Made by a program: the position numbers and the translations under genes | Source of the DNA: Alphaproteobacteria bacterium | GTDB lineage: Bacteria; Pseudomonadota; Alphaproteobacteria; Acetobacterales; Acetobacteraceae | DNA length: 64,000 nucleotides | Reading direction: 5' to 3' | Assembly: GCA_026400815.1 (NCBI GenBank) | Contig: JAPLOI010000033.1 | Coordinates: forward strand, 107,195-171,194 | Shown here: positions 8,342 through 16,622 of the stretch, in pieces | Layout of the letters: every line of letters begins with the position of its first letter | How positions within the stretch are numbered: the stretch's first letter is position 1 | Notes under the pieces: generated by a model | What the model was told of the DNA's origin: nothing | Databases searched by the model: none | What the model saw: the letters and a program-made list of their open reading frames with translations, nothing else

Positions 8342-9273
8342 TGGCAGACACCCAGCCCTATGGCGGCCCCATCATCGACACCTTCCTGCACGCCCCCTGG
8401 ATCGGCGAGGCCGGTCCCATCCCCCGCGCCGACGTAGTGCCCTGGACCGACGACGCCCGCCTGCGCCGGGTGATGAGCACCTTCCACCACCCAGACCAGC
8501 CCGGCGGCCTCCCGCCGCAACGCAGCCTCGATCAAGTGCTGGCCGAGATGGACCGCGCCGGCGTTACCCACGGCATCCTGGCCGCCAAGGTCTACTACCC
8601 CACCACCACCCCGGCGCTCGACGCGCTGCACGCCGAACTCGCCCGCCTCTGCGCCGCCTCCAACGGCCGGTTGCGCTGGATCGCCACGGTGATGCCGCCG
8701 GAGCACGGGCCTGGCTCCTACTGGGACCTCATGCGCAACCCGCGCATCCTCCAGGCCCTGCACGGCGATCCCAACCTGGTCGGCGTCCACATCACCCCCT
8801 CGCCCTGGGGGCTGGCACCGAACGACCGCTGGTACTACCCGCTCTATGCGCGCTGCGTGGAACTCGGGCTGAAGCTCTTCACCTATGTCGGCATGCCCGG
8901 CCCGCTCTGGCCCATGGCCCCCAACGACCCTACCCACCTCGACGACGTCGCCCTGGCCTTCCCCGACCTCGCGATCATCGCCCACCATATCGGCGACCCC
9001 TGGACCGAGATGGCCGTGCGCCTGGCCGCCCGCCACGCCAATTTCTACATCTGCACCTCGGCCTGGTCGCCGAAATCCTACCCGGAGCCGCTGCTGCGCT
9101 TCCTCTCGGGCCGCTGGCACGGCCAGCGCGGCAGCGAGAAGGTGCTGTTCGCGTCGGACTACCCGTTGCTCGATCTCGCCCGCACGGTGGCAGCCGCGCG
9201 CGCCATGAACCTCCCGGCGGAGGACCTGCGCCGCATGCTGCACGACAACGCCCAGGCGCTGCTTTTCAGTTAA
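8341..9273 (+). CDS. Amidohydrolase family 2 (ACMSD-like) protein
   Basis: This 310-residue protein is of the metal-dependent TIM-barrel amidohydrolase_2 family, which includes decarboxylases and lactonases. The start overlaps the hydroxylase stop by one base. Visible family features are IIDTFLHAPW near the N terminus (where relatives have DxHxH, so the first metal motif is degenerate), the central IIAHHIGDPWTEMA with candidate metal histidines, and the C-terminal ASDYPLLD with the conserved aspartate. It ends at TAA inside the palindrome TTAA 9270-9273, shared with the opposing EamA gene. The altered first motif leaves the metal content uncertain. The operon context suggests action on a product of the membrane hydroxylase or an unrelated small acid. 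Confidence 0.82.
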   Translation: MADTQPYGGPIIDTFLHAPWIGEAGPIPRADVVPWTDDARLRRVMSTFHHPDQPGGLPPQRSLDQVLAEMDRAGVTHGILAAKVYYPTTTPALDALHAELARLCAASNGRLRWIATVMPPEHGPGSYWDLMRNPRILQALHGDPNLVGVHITPSPWGLAPNDRWYYPLYARCVELGLKLFTYVGMPGPLWPMAPNDPTHLDDVALAFPDLAIIAHHIGDPWTEMAVRLAARHANFYICTSAWSPKSYPEPLLRFLSGRWHGQRGSEKVLFASDYPLLDLARTVAAARAMNLPAEDLRRMLHDNAQALLFS

Positions 9274-10115
9274 CCCAGCCGCAGCAACGGCACTGCCGCC
9301 CCCGCCAGCGCCACCGCGGCAATCCGCACCGCTGTGAACCGCTCGCGCAGGAACAGCGCTGCAATCACGATGGCAAACAGCGCCGAGGTATCGCGCAGTG
9401 CCGCCGCCGGGGCGATCGGTGCCAGGCTGAACACCCACAGGATCAGCAGATACGATATCATGGAGGCGATCCCGCCCGGCACCGCCACCCGCAGCACGCC
9501 GGGCAATTCCGCCACCGCCGGCAGGTTGCGCCGCTGCCGCACCAGCATCGCCAGTGCATTGGCCACCGACACCACGATCCCATAGGCCCACGGCGAGCCC
9601 GAGGCCCGCACACCCTGCGCATCACAGATCACATAGGCCGCCGTCCCCAGCCCCGCCGCCAGGGTCCAACCCATCGCCTGCATGTTGGCGGCCCGTCCCG
9701 CCCCCGCCCGGGCCGCATCGAAGGCGAGCGTCAGCAACGAAAGCGCGATCACCGCCACGCCCACCAACCCCCACGGCCCCACATGCTCCCCGGCCACGGC
9801 CGCGGCCAGCGGCACGATCAGCAGCACCGCCACCGCCCGGATCACCGGATACACCAGCCCGAACCCCGCCAGCGCATAGGCCCGCAGCATCGCCGGCACC
9901 GTCATCGTGTTGATCGCCGTGGACAGCGCAATCCACGCCAACGACTCCACCGCCGGCAGCCCGGTCCAATACAGCCCGGGAAGCCCGATCAGCGCCGCGA
10001 AGCACATCTGGCCCGTGGCCGCCTGCGCCGGATTTCGGCTGGCCTTCACCGCGGCATTCCACCCGGCATGCAGCACGGCACTGAACAGGGCGGCGGCAAC
10101 GAAGATCTGGTCCAT
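9270..10115 (-). CDS. EamA/DMT superfamily transporter
   Basis: This 281-residue protein has about ten hydrophobic segments in two homologous halves, each about 140 residues, as in EamA-domain drug/metabolite transporters. The N terminus MDQIFVAAALFSAVLHAGWN and the conserved C-terminal ALRDTSALFAIVIAALFLRE segment are typical. The start at 10115 was chosen because the protein begins directly with the first membrane helix and the longer upstream frame runs toward the MlrC gene. Its stop interlocks with that of the amidohydrolase. The substrate is unknown; family members export amino acids, nucleosides or drugs. Confidence 0.84.
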   Translation of the reverse strand: MDQIFVAAALFSAVLHAGWNAAVKASRNPAQAATGQMCFAALIGLPGLYWTGLPAVESLAWIALSTAINTMTVPAMLRAYALAGFGLVYPVIRAVAVLLIVPLAAAVAGEHVGPWGLVGVAVIALSLLTLAFDAARAGAGRAANMQAMGWTLAAGLGTAAYVICDAQGVRASGSPWAYGIVVSVANALAMLVRQRRNLPAVAELPGVLRVAVPGGIASMISYLLILWVFSLAPIAPAAALRDTSALFAIVIAALFLRERFTAVRIAAVALAGAAVPLLRLG

Positions 10116-10206
10116 GCCGCAGCCTAGCCCTGCCTGCCGCGCCGGCGGAACTGGCCGCGCCCCGCCGCGCGGGCTACCATCCCATCCAGGAGCCAGGAGC
10201 CGTACC

Positions 10207-11682
10207 ATGAAGCTGTTCACCGCCGCCTTCCTGACCGAAACCAACACCTGGTCCCCGGTCCCCACCGGCATGAACGCCTTCAAGGTCGACAAGCCCTTCT
10301 ACCGCCGGGACGGCAGCCTCCAGCCCGTCGTCGGCGGCGGCAACGGCGTGCTGGCCGTCTGGCGCAAGCGTGGCCAGGCGGACGGGTTCGAGATCGTGGA
10401 AAGCATCTGCGCCACCACCGAGCCCTCCGGCCCCATCGTCTCTGAGGTCTATGAGGAACTGCGCGACACCCTGCTCAACGACCTGCGCGCCGCCCTGCCG
10501 GTCGATGGCGTGCTGCTCTTCCTGCACGGCGCCATGGTCGCCTACGGCTACGACGACTGCGAGGGCGACGTGCTGAAGCGCGCCCGCGCCATCGTCGGCC
10601 CCAACGTGCCCATCGGCGTCGAGCTCGACCTGCACTGCCACCTCACCAACGACATCTGCGACAACGCCCTGCCGGTGATCTTCAAGGAATACCCGCATAT
10701 CGACGGCATCGAGCGCGCCCAGGAGCTCTACGACATCGTGCGCGACGCCATCAGCGGCAAGACGAAGCCCGTCGTCGCCCTGCATGATTGCCGCATGGTC
10801 GGCATGTGGCGCACCCCGGTGGAACCCACGAAATCCTTCGTCGCCCGCATGCAATCCCTCGAAGGCAAAAACGGCATCCTCTCGATTTCGTTCGGCCACG
10901 GCTTCCCCTGGGCCGACGTGGCCGAGGTCGGCGCCAAGTTCGTGGTCATCGCCGACAACGACAAGCCAAAGGCCGCCGCCCTCGCCGTCCAGCTCCACCA
11001 GGAGGTCTGGGCCTTCCGCAACGAAGCCGTCACCCCGCACGACACCATCGACCAGGCGATCGATTTCGCCCTCGCCCAGCCGGAAGGCCCCATCGTGCTG
11101 GCCGACGTGGCGGACAATGCCGGCGGCGGCGCCCCCAGCGACAGCACCTTCGTGCTGCGCCGCCTGGTGGAACGCGGCGTCACCAACGCCGCCATCGGCT
11201 GCTTCTGGGACCCGATCGCGGTTTCCTTCTGCGCCGAGGCCGGGGAGGGGGCGAGCTTCGACCTGCGCATCGGCGGCAAGTCCGGCCCCGTGTCGGGCAC
11301 GCCGATCGACCTGCGCGTCACGGTGCGCCGCATCGTGGAGAACCACACCCAGAAGGGCCTCGGCGGCGGCCGCGCGCAATACGGCACCTCGGCCTGGGTG
11401 GAAGCGCCCATGGACAAGGGGGGCGGCATCCACATCATCCTCACCAGCAAGCGCCAGCAGGTCTTCAACCCCGATGCCTTCACCGGCACCGGCTGCACGC
11501 TGGCCGACAAGCGGATCGTGGTGGTAAAGTCGATGCAGCACTTCTACGCCGGCTTCGCCCCCATCGCGCAGGCGGTGCGCTACGTCGCCGCGCCGGGCAC
11601 AGTGGGTGCCGATTTCGTCAACCTGCCCTACACCAAGGTCACGCGCCCGTTCTGGCCGCGCGTGGCCGATCCCTTCGCCTGA
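10207..11682 (+). CDS. M81 family metallopeptidase (MlrC-like), copy 1
   Basis: This 491-residue protein matches the MlrC family (M81, DUF1485 plus MlrC C-terminal domain). Likely metal ligands are Asp141 and His143 in ELDLHCH and His164 in EYPHID. The segment VLADVADNAGGGAPSDSTF is the conserved hinge before the C-terminal domain. MlrC was described as the hydrolase that opens linear microcystin, but most homologues sit in catabolic clusters of bacteria that never see the toxin and probably cleave other amides. A good AGGAG site lies at 10195-10199. A SnoaL-like gene follows 7 nt later and a P-type ATPase after that. It shares fold and motif order with the second MlrC at 54.7 kb but is clearly diverged. 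Confidence 0.86.
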   Translation: MKLFTAAFLTETNTWSPVPTGMNAFKVDKPFYRRDGSLQPVVGGGNGVLAVWRKRGQADGFEIVESICATTEPSGPIVSEVYEELRDTLLNDLRAALPVDGVLLFLHGAMVAYGYDDCEGDVLKRARAIVGPNVPIGVELDLHCHLTNDICDNALPVIFKEYPHIDGIERAQELYDIVRDAISGKTKPVVALHDCRMVGMWRTPVEPTKSFVARMQSLEGKNGILSISFGHGFPWADVAEVGAKFVVIADNDKPKAAALAVQLHQEVWAFRNEAVTPHDTIDQAIDFALAQPEGPIVLADVADNAGGGAPSDSTFVLRRLVERGVTNAAIGCFWDPIAVSFCAEAGEGASFDLRIGGKSGPVSGTPIDLRVTVRRIVENHTQKGLGGGRAQYGTSAWVEAPMDKGGGIHIILTSKRQQVFNPDAFTGTGCTLADKRIVVVKSMQHFYAGFAPIAQAVRYVAAPGTVGADFVNLPYTKVTRPFWPRVADPFA

Positions 11683-11689
11683 GGCCCGG

Positions 11690-12058
11690 ATGACCAACCC
11701 CGCAGCCCCCGTCGCCCGACAGCTGGACGCCTACAACGCCCGCGACATCGAAGGCTTCATGGCCTGCTGGGCACCGGAGTGCGAATACTACGCCTTCCCC
11801 AGCACCCTCCTGGCCCAAGGCGCCGAAGCCGTCCGCGCCCGCCACGTCGAGCGGTTCCAGGAGCCAGACCTGTTCGGCCGCCTGGAGGCGCGGGTGGTGA
11901 TGGGCAACCTCGTCGTGGATCGCGAGACCGTCACCCGCAACTTCCCCGAGGGCATCGGCGAGGTCCAGGTGCTGGCGATCTATGAGGTCGAAGGCGGCCT
12001 GATCCGTCGGGCCTGGTTCTCGATGGGCCCGCGCCGCATCTGCGCGCCGAACCCCTAG
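11690..12058 (+). CDS. SnoaL-like / NTF2-fold protein
   Basis: This 122-residue protein has the size and pattern of SnoaL-like polyketide cyclase or steroid isomerase-like folds. An N-terminal helix (ARQLDAYNARDIEGFMACW) is followed by CEYYAFPS, a central RHVERFQ helix and a C-terminal beta sheet with VLAIYEVEGGLIRRAWF. These small alpha+beta cone proteins bind hydrophobic ligands or act as acid-base isomerases. The ATG at 11690 lies 7 nt after the MlrC stop, so it is likely co-transcribed with it. No specific substrate can be given. Confidence 0.8.
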   Translation: MTNPAAPVARQLDAYNARDIEGFMACWAPECEYYAFPSTLLAQGAEAVRARHVERFQEPDLFGRLEARVVMGNLVVDRETVTRNFPEGIGEVQVLAIYEVEGGLIRRAWFSMGPRRICAPNP

Positions 12059-12069
12059 CAGGAGCCCCC

Positions 12070-14202
12070 ATGCCCGAGGCCGAGACGCGCACGCGCTACC
12101 GGGTGGAGGGCATGGATTGCGCCGCCTGCGCCGCCAAGATCGATACGGCAGTGCGGCGCCTGCCCGGCGTGGTGGATGTCTCCGTCTCCGTCTCTGCCGC
12201 CACGCTGGTGGTGCGCCACGGCTCCGCCGATGTGCTGGCGGATGTGGAACGCCAGGTGACCCGCCTGGGCTACGGCCTCTCATCCCTCGGCGATGCCGGC
12301 GCGGTGCCGGATCTGGTCGCCGATGGCGGCACCGGCGCGGGATCGCCAGCCTGGTGGCGCGGCGCCAAGGCGCAGCTGGTGCTGGCCTGTGCCGCAGCCC
12401 TTGCCCTGGCCTTCGCGGTGGAAACCGCCGTGCCGGCCCTCGCACCCTGGCCCTTCGTCGTCGCCCTCCTGATAGGGCTGGTGCCGGTGGCCCGCCGCGC
12501 CTTTCTCGCCGCCCGCGCCGGCACGCCGTTCTCGATCGAAACCCTGATGGTCGTCGCCGCCATCGGCGCCGTAGCAAACGGCGCGGCGGAGGAAGCGGCC
12601 AGCGTGGTGCTGCTCTTCCTGGTTGGCGAGATGCTGGAAGGCGTGGCCGCCGGCCGCGCCCGTGCCGGCATCCAGGCACTCGCCAACCTCGTCCCCCGCA
12701 CCGCGCTGCTGGAGGTCGGCCCCCGTCTGCTGGAACGCCCGGCCGCCGAGCTCATGCCCGGCCATGTCATCCTCGTTCGCCCCGGCGAGCGCATCGCCGC
12801 CGACGGCACGGTGCTGGAAGGCGAAGGCGGCGTGGACGAAGCCCCGGTCTCCGGCGAGAGCATCCCGGTGGCCAAGGCGCCTGGCGACACCGTCTTCGCC
12901 GGCACGGTCAACGGCGCCGCCGCCCTGCGCGTGCGCGTCACCGCCAAGGCGGCGGACAACACCATCGCCCGTATCGTGCGCCTGGTGGAGGAAGCGCAGG
13001 AACACCGCGCCCCCACCGAACGTATGATCGACCGCTTCGCCCGCTGGTACACGCCCTCGGTCATGGTGATCGCCGCCCTGGTCGCCGTGCTGCCGCCGCT
13101 GCTGCTGGGCGGGGACTGGGCCGGCTGGATCTACAAGGGCCTCGCCCTGCTGCTGATCGGCTGCCCCTGCGCGCTGGTCATCTCCACCCCCGCCGCCATC
13201 GCCGCCGGCCTGTCCAACGGCGCCCGGCGCGGCCTGCTGCTCAAGGGCGGCGCGGTCCTGGAGCGGCTGGGCCAGGTGACGATGGTCGCCTTCGACAAGA
13301 CCGGCACACTCACCCGCGGCAAGCCGGAGGTGACCGACATCGTCGCCTTCGCCCTGCCGGCGCGCGAGGTGTTGCGGCTCGCGGCAGCATTGGAAACCGG
13401 CTCCAGCCACCCGCTCGCCTCCGCCATCCTGGCCTCGGCCGAGGAAGACCGGCTGGCGGTCCCGCGCGTGGAAGGGGCCGCCGCGCTGGCGGGGCAGGGG
13501 GTGTCTGGCACGGTGGAGGGCAGGGCACTCTTCCTCGGCGCCCCGTCCGCCGCCCTGCAACGCGCCGCCGCCACCAACGATGAGCGCGAAACCATCGAAG
13601 GCATGGCCGCCATCGGCCGCAGTCTGGCCGTGCTGGTGGCTGACGGCAGGCTGGCCGGCGCCATCGCCCTGCGCGACATGCCGCGCGACGATGCCAAGGC
13701 CGGCCTCGCCGCGCTGGAGGCCATGGGCATCGGCCGCGTGATGCTCACCGGCGACAACGAAGCCACCGCCGCCGCCATCGGCGGCCGCCTGGGCATCGAA
13801 TCCCGCGCCGGTCTCAAGCCGGAAGACAAGCTCGAAGCCGTGCGCGCCTTCCAGGCCCAGGGCGAAGTGGTGGCCAAGGTGGGCGACGGCATCAACGACG
13901 CCCCGGCCCTGGCCGCCGCCGATATCGGCATCGCCATGGGCGGCGGCACTGACGTGGCACTGGAAACCGCCGACGCCGCCGTCCTGCACGGCCGCGTGGC
14001 CGACGTGGCCGCCATGATTGTCCTGTCGCGCCGCGTCATGGCCAATATCCGCCAGAACATCGCCATCGCGCTGGGGCTGAAGGCCGTGTTCCTGGTCACC
14101 ACCATCGCCGGCGTCACCGGCCTCTGGCCCGCCATCCTCGCCGATACCGGCGCCACCGTGCTGGTAACCCTGAACGCCCTGCGCCTGCTGCAGCGGCACT
14201 AG
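12070..14202 (+). CDS. Heavy-metal translocating P-type ATPase (Zn/Cd/Pb type)
   Basis: This 710-residue P1B-type ATPase begins with one heavy-metal-associated domain containing GMDCAAC. Membrane helices follow, then the transport motif CPCALV with Cys365-Pro-Cys367, the phosphorylation motif DKTGTLTRG (Asp409), MLTGDNEA and the hinge GDGINDAPAL. The CPC motif and the single N-terminal domain fit zinc/cadmium/lead or copper exporters; the C-terminal helices (NIAIALGLKAVFL) favour the ZntA/CadA group. The start is preceded by AGGAG at 12061-12065. It exports metal from the cytoplasm using ATP. It lies 11 nt after the SnoaL-like gene, so it may share a transcript. No metal-responsive repressor is nearby. 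Confidence 0.92.
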   Translation: MPEAETRTRYRVEGMDCAACAAKIDTAVRRLPGVVDVSVSVSAATLVVRHGSADVLADVERQVTRLGYGLSSLGDAGAVPDLVADGGTGAGSPAWWRGAKAQLVLACAAALALAFAVETAVPALAPWPFVVALLIGLVPVARRAFLAARAGTPFSIETLMVVAAIGAVANGAAEEAASVVLLFLVGEMLEGVAAGRARAGIQALANLVPRTALLEVGPRLLERPAAELMPGHVILVRPGERIAADGTVLEGEGGVDEAPVSGESIPVAKAPGDTVFAGTVNGAAALRVRVTAKAADNTIARIVRLVEEAQEHRAPTERMIDRFARWYTPSVMVIAALVAVLPPLLLGGDWAGWIYKGLALLLIGCPCALVISTPAAIAAGLSNGARRGLLLKGGAVLERLGQVTMVAFDKTGTLTRGKPEVTDIVAFALPAREVLRLAAALETGSSHPLASAILASAEEDRLAVPRVEGAAALAGQGVSGTVEGRALFLGAPSAALQRAAATNDERETIEGMAAIGRSLAVLVADGRLAGAIALRDMPRDDAKAGLAALEAMGIGRVMLTGDNEATAAAIGGRLGIESRAGLKPEDKLEAVRAFQAQGEVVAKVGDGINDAPALAAADIGIAMGGGTDVALETADAAVLHGRVADVAAMIVLSRRVMANIRQNIAIALGLKAVFLVTTIAGVTGLWPAILADTGATVLVTLNALRLLQRH

Positions 14203-14220
14203 AAGCCATTCGTCCTGCGT

Positions 14221-14257
14221 GGGCGACGCGGGGGGAGCGGCATTTCCAATGTCGCCC
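14221..14257. terminator. Possible terminator hairpin between convergent genes
   Basis: GGGCGAC at 14221-14227 and GTCGCCC at 14251-14257 form a perfect 7-bp inverted repeat in the 57-bp gap between the convergent P-type ATPase and haem peroxidase genes. There is no T run on either side, so it may act only weakly or together with Rho. Confidence 0.3.
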
Positions 14258-14259
14258 CC

Positions 14260-16287
14260 CTAGACCTGCCAGTCTACGTCGCGGCTGCTGACGGCCGAGC
14301 GCGGGATGCCGGCCAGCAGGATGCTGTCGCCCCCCGCGGTGAGCACTGCACCGCTGGCCGTCGACGTGATCGTAACGTCCCGAATGGACGCGACGCCCGG
14401 CAGGCTGAACACGATGCGGTCCGTTCCAGGCACAAAGTCCGTGATGACCGCGTTGATGCCTGTTGTGCTGAAGACGAATGTGTCCGCCGCGGCGCCGCCG
14501 GTCAGGCGTGGGGTGCCGGCGGCTGCCACCAGGATATCTGCCGCCGTGCCGCCGGTGAGCGTATCGGCCCCGGCACTGCCGACGATGAACTGGGGGCTGG
14601 CCGGATTGTCCGCCGCCACCCCGCCGAGGGTGCCGGAGTGACGGTCGTAATAGACGAAGACGTCCGGCTGGATCTGCTTCGTGTCGGTGTTCAGGCGGAT
14701 GAGGTCGGCCAGCGTGGTCTTGCCGATCTGCGTGGCGGTCTGGGCGTCGAAGCCCTGGTTCTGCCACCACAGCCGGTCCCCGTCGCGCAGGGCGGTGAAC
14801 TGGCGGGCAATGATGGCCTGGAATGTCTGGCCCACGAATGCGCCGGAGGCATGCTTCTCGGCCAGGCCGCCGATCCAAAGCTCGACCTTGTCAACGGTGC
14901 CGTAGACGGTCTTGAGGTCCGCGAGCGTTGCCGCGTCGGAGGTGATCTGCTCGAACTTGGTATAGGCCTTCAGGCCAAGGGCGACGCGTGTTTCGTTCAG
15001 CGTGCCGAGGCCGAGGTCGCGGCCACGCTGGATGTTGATCGCCGCGAGATCCATGCCGTCGGGCGGGTTGGCAAGAAAATTGCGCAGATCCCCCACGATG
15101 CGCGCATCCAGCGCCTGCGACCGGTCGTCCGCCAGATGGCGGAGGATGCCGCCGATACCGCCATTGGCGGTGAAATCCGCGGGCGACTGGAAGAACACAT
15201 CCACCAACCCCAGCTCCGGCCCGACGGTTGCGCCGAGTTCGTTGATCTTCTCCACCTCGTTGGAGACGATCGAGTGGCCGAAACGGTAGGCGGCACCGGC
15301 GAACTCGTCGGTGATCCGGGCATCCACCTTCGCATCGTACCCGCGATAGGGCGCGATCGCGTTGCGCCCGAGAAGATGCGGCAGGAACTCGGTATAGGTG
15401 ATGTTGGCGATCTCGGCGGTGACGATGGCGCGGGCCTGTTGGTACAGCTGCTCGCCGCTCCATGTGGGGTGGGCAGTCTTCAGCAGATCAACCTGGCGGT
15501 TGTGCTCCCGCACGAACAGGGTCTGCAGCGCGGTCAGCGAGGGGTTCTCCTGCACCCGTACGTCCCCGGCGAGGAACTGTCCGCCGGCGATCGGCAGATT
15601 GCCGCCGTCGGAGGTCGCCATGTAGCCGCCGGCGGTGCGCAGGCTGGCGGCGACGCTGGCCGAGGAGCCATAGACCATCGAGGCGTCGAGCCAGCCGGTC
15701 ACGTGGTTCACCACCGCGCCGTTCGCGGGATCGGTGATGACCCGCGTCATCGCGATGGTGGAGCCGTCGGCAAACACCGGGTCTCCGTTTGGCACGGCGA
15801 CATCAATATGCGTCGTTCCGTCGCCGCGCGCGAGATCGAGGTCATGGTCGATGAATTGGCCCCAGGCATACATCATGCCCGACAGGCCCTCGGGGTTCGG
15901 GATCGCCGCATCGCCGTCGCCGACCACGATGTTGCTGATCGTGCGCGCGTTTGGCCCGTCGCGCAGGGCCGAGACGCCATCGGCGAAATGGGCGGGGCCA
16001 ATTCGGGTGAAGTCGCTGCCGGCGACATTGTCGGTGGGCCGGCCAAGATTGTTGCCGCTGCCGTCGATGCTGCGGAATTCCAGGGTGCGGGGCGGGGGCG
16101 AGGGCTGGGGCGCGTGTTGGGCCGGGCGCGCAGGGGTGGGCGCGGAGCTTGCTTGGGGCCGGGCGGGCAGGGCCAGCGGTGTCTCGTCCTGCGGGACGGG
16201 TTCGAACAGCGGGCGGCGAAACCAGGGCAGTTCGTCGCGCAGGGTTTCGAACAATGGGCGGCGAAGCCCAGGCGTGGGTGTGCTCAT
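14260..16287 (-). CDS. Secreted animal-type haem peroxidase with RTX-like C terminus
   Basis: This 675-residue protein is a bacterial member of the animal haem peroxidase (An_peroxidase) superfamily. The distal motif GQFIDHDLD carries His148. Downstream come MVYGSSASVAASLR, LFVREHNRQ, the proximal-His segment YRFGHSIVSNEV and INIQRGRDLGLGTLNE. After the catalytic domain, about 110 residues resemble RTX/serralysin C-terminal modules (GSAGADTLTGG and VITDFVPGTDRIVF) that direct type I secretion. No N-terminal signal is seen, which agrees. The first 65 residues are Pro/Ala-rich and contain RRPLFE twice. The ATG at 16287 has a GAGGGAG site upstream. Unlike its neighbours, the + strand here is rich in G and T, suggesting transfer or local inversion. 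No type I exporter genes are in the window. Confidence 0.9.
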   Translation of the reverse strand: MSTPTPGLRRPLFETLRDELPWFRRPLFEPVPQDETPLALPARPQASSAPTPARPAQHAPQPSPPPRTLEFRSIDGSGNNLGRPTDNVAGSDFTRIGPAHFADGVSALRDGPNARTISNIVVGDGDAAIPNPEGLSGMMYAWGQFIDHDLDLARGDGTTHIDVAVPNGDPVFADGSTIAMTRVITDPANGAVVNHVTGWLDASMVYGSSASVAASLRTAGGYMATSDGGNLPIAGGQFLAGDVRVQENPSLTALQTLFVREHNRQVDLLKTAHPTWSGEQLYQQARAIVTAEIANITYTEFLPHLLGRNAIAPYRGYDAKVDARITDEFAGAAYRFGHSIVSNEVEKINELGATVGPELGLVDVFFQSPADFTANGGIGGILRHLADDRSQALDARIVGDLRNFLANPPDGMDLAAINIQRGRDLGLGTLNETRVALGLKAYTKFEQITSDAATLADLKTVYGTVDKVELWIGGLAEKHASGAFVGQTFQAIIARQFTALRDGDRLWWQNQGFDAQTATQIGKTTLADLIRLNTDTKQIQPDVFVYYDRHSGTLGGVAADNPASPQFIVGSAGADTLTGGTAADILVAAAGTPRLTGGAAADTFVFSTTGINAVITDFVPGTDRIVFSLPGVASIRDVTITSTASGAVLTAGGDSILLAGIPRSAVSSRDVDWQV

Positions 16288-16300
16288 GGCGGTGCTCCCT

Positions 16301-16393
16301 CTACGGTGCATTCAGGCAAGGGCAGCAGCAGGCAGACCAGGCGAAGCCGGTGGCCAGCATGGCACTGAGCATGAGGTGCTGTTCGGCGCTCAT
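16301..16393 (-). CDS. Possible 30-residue Cys-rich peptide upstream of the haem peroxidase
   Basis: A short frame immediately upstream of the peroxidase encodes 30 residues: a hydrophobic stretch (LMLSAMLATGFAWS) followed by a Cys/Pro tail (ACCCPCLNAP). AAGGGG lies about 9 nt before its ATG, and the stop is 13 nt before the peroxidase start, so it could be a leader peptide or a small secreted or membrane protein. The Cys run resembles metal- or thiol-binding tails. It is too short to judge by codon use, and it may equally be fortuitous. Confidence 0.25.
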   Translation of the reverse strand: MSAEQHLMLSAMLATGFAWSACCCPCLNAP

Positions 16394-16622
16394 GGTCCGC
16401 TACCCCTTCGTGATGCCGGCGCCGTGCCGGCAGAAGAGGCATACGGGTGTGGGCGTGTCGCGAGGCTGACGGCGTATGTCAGCGTCCGGTCAGCCTGCGG
16501 TCATGGCGCCGTCGGGGATCAAGCTGCCCGGGTAGGGCGGTCGCATCCGGTGGTGCGGCCGGTATCGTGTGTTGATCCCGGAGGGGCTTATCGCAAAGTG
16601 GGAGTTCCCTGCTGCGGCGGAG

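Noticed and set aside
12280..14199. Long minus-strand frame opposite the P-type ATPase
   Set aside because: The + strand frame carries all P-type ATPase motifs; the antisense frame is Gly/Asp/His-rich with no domain pattern.
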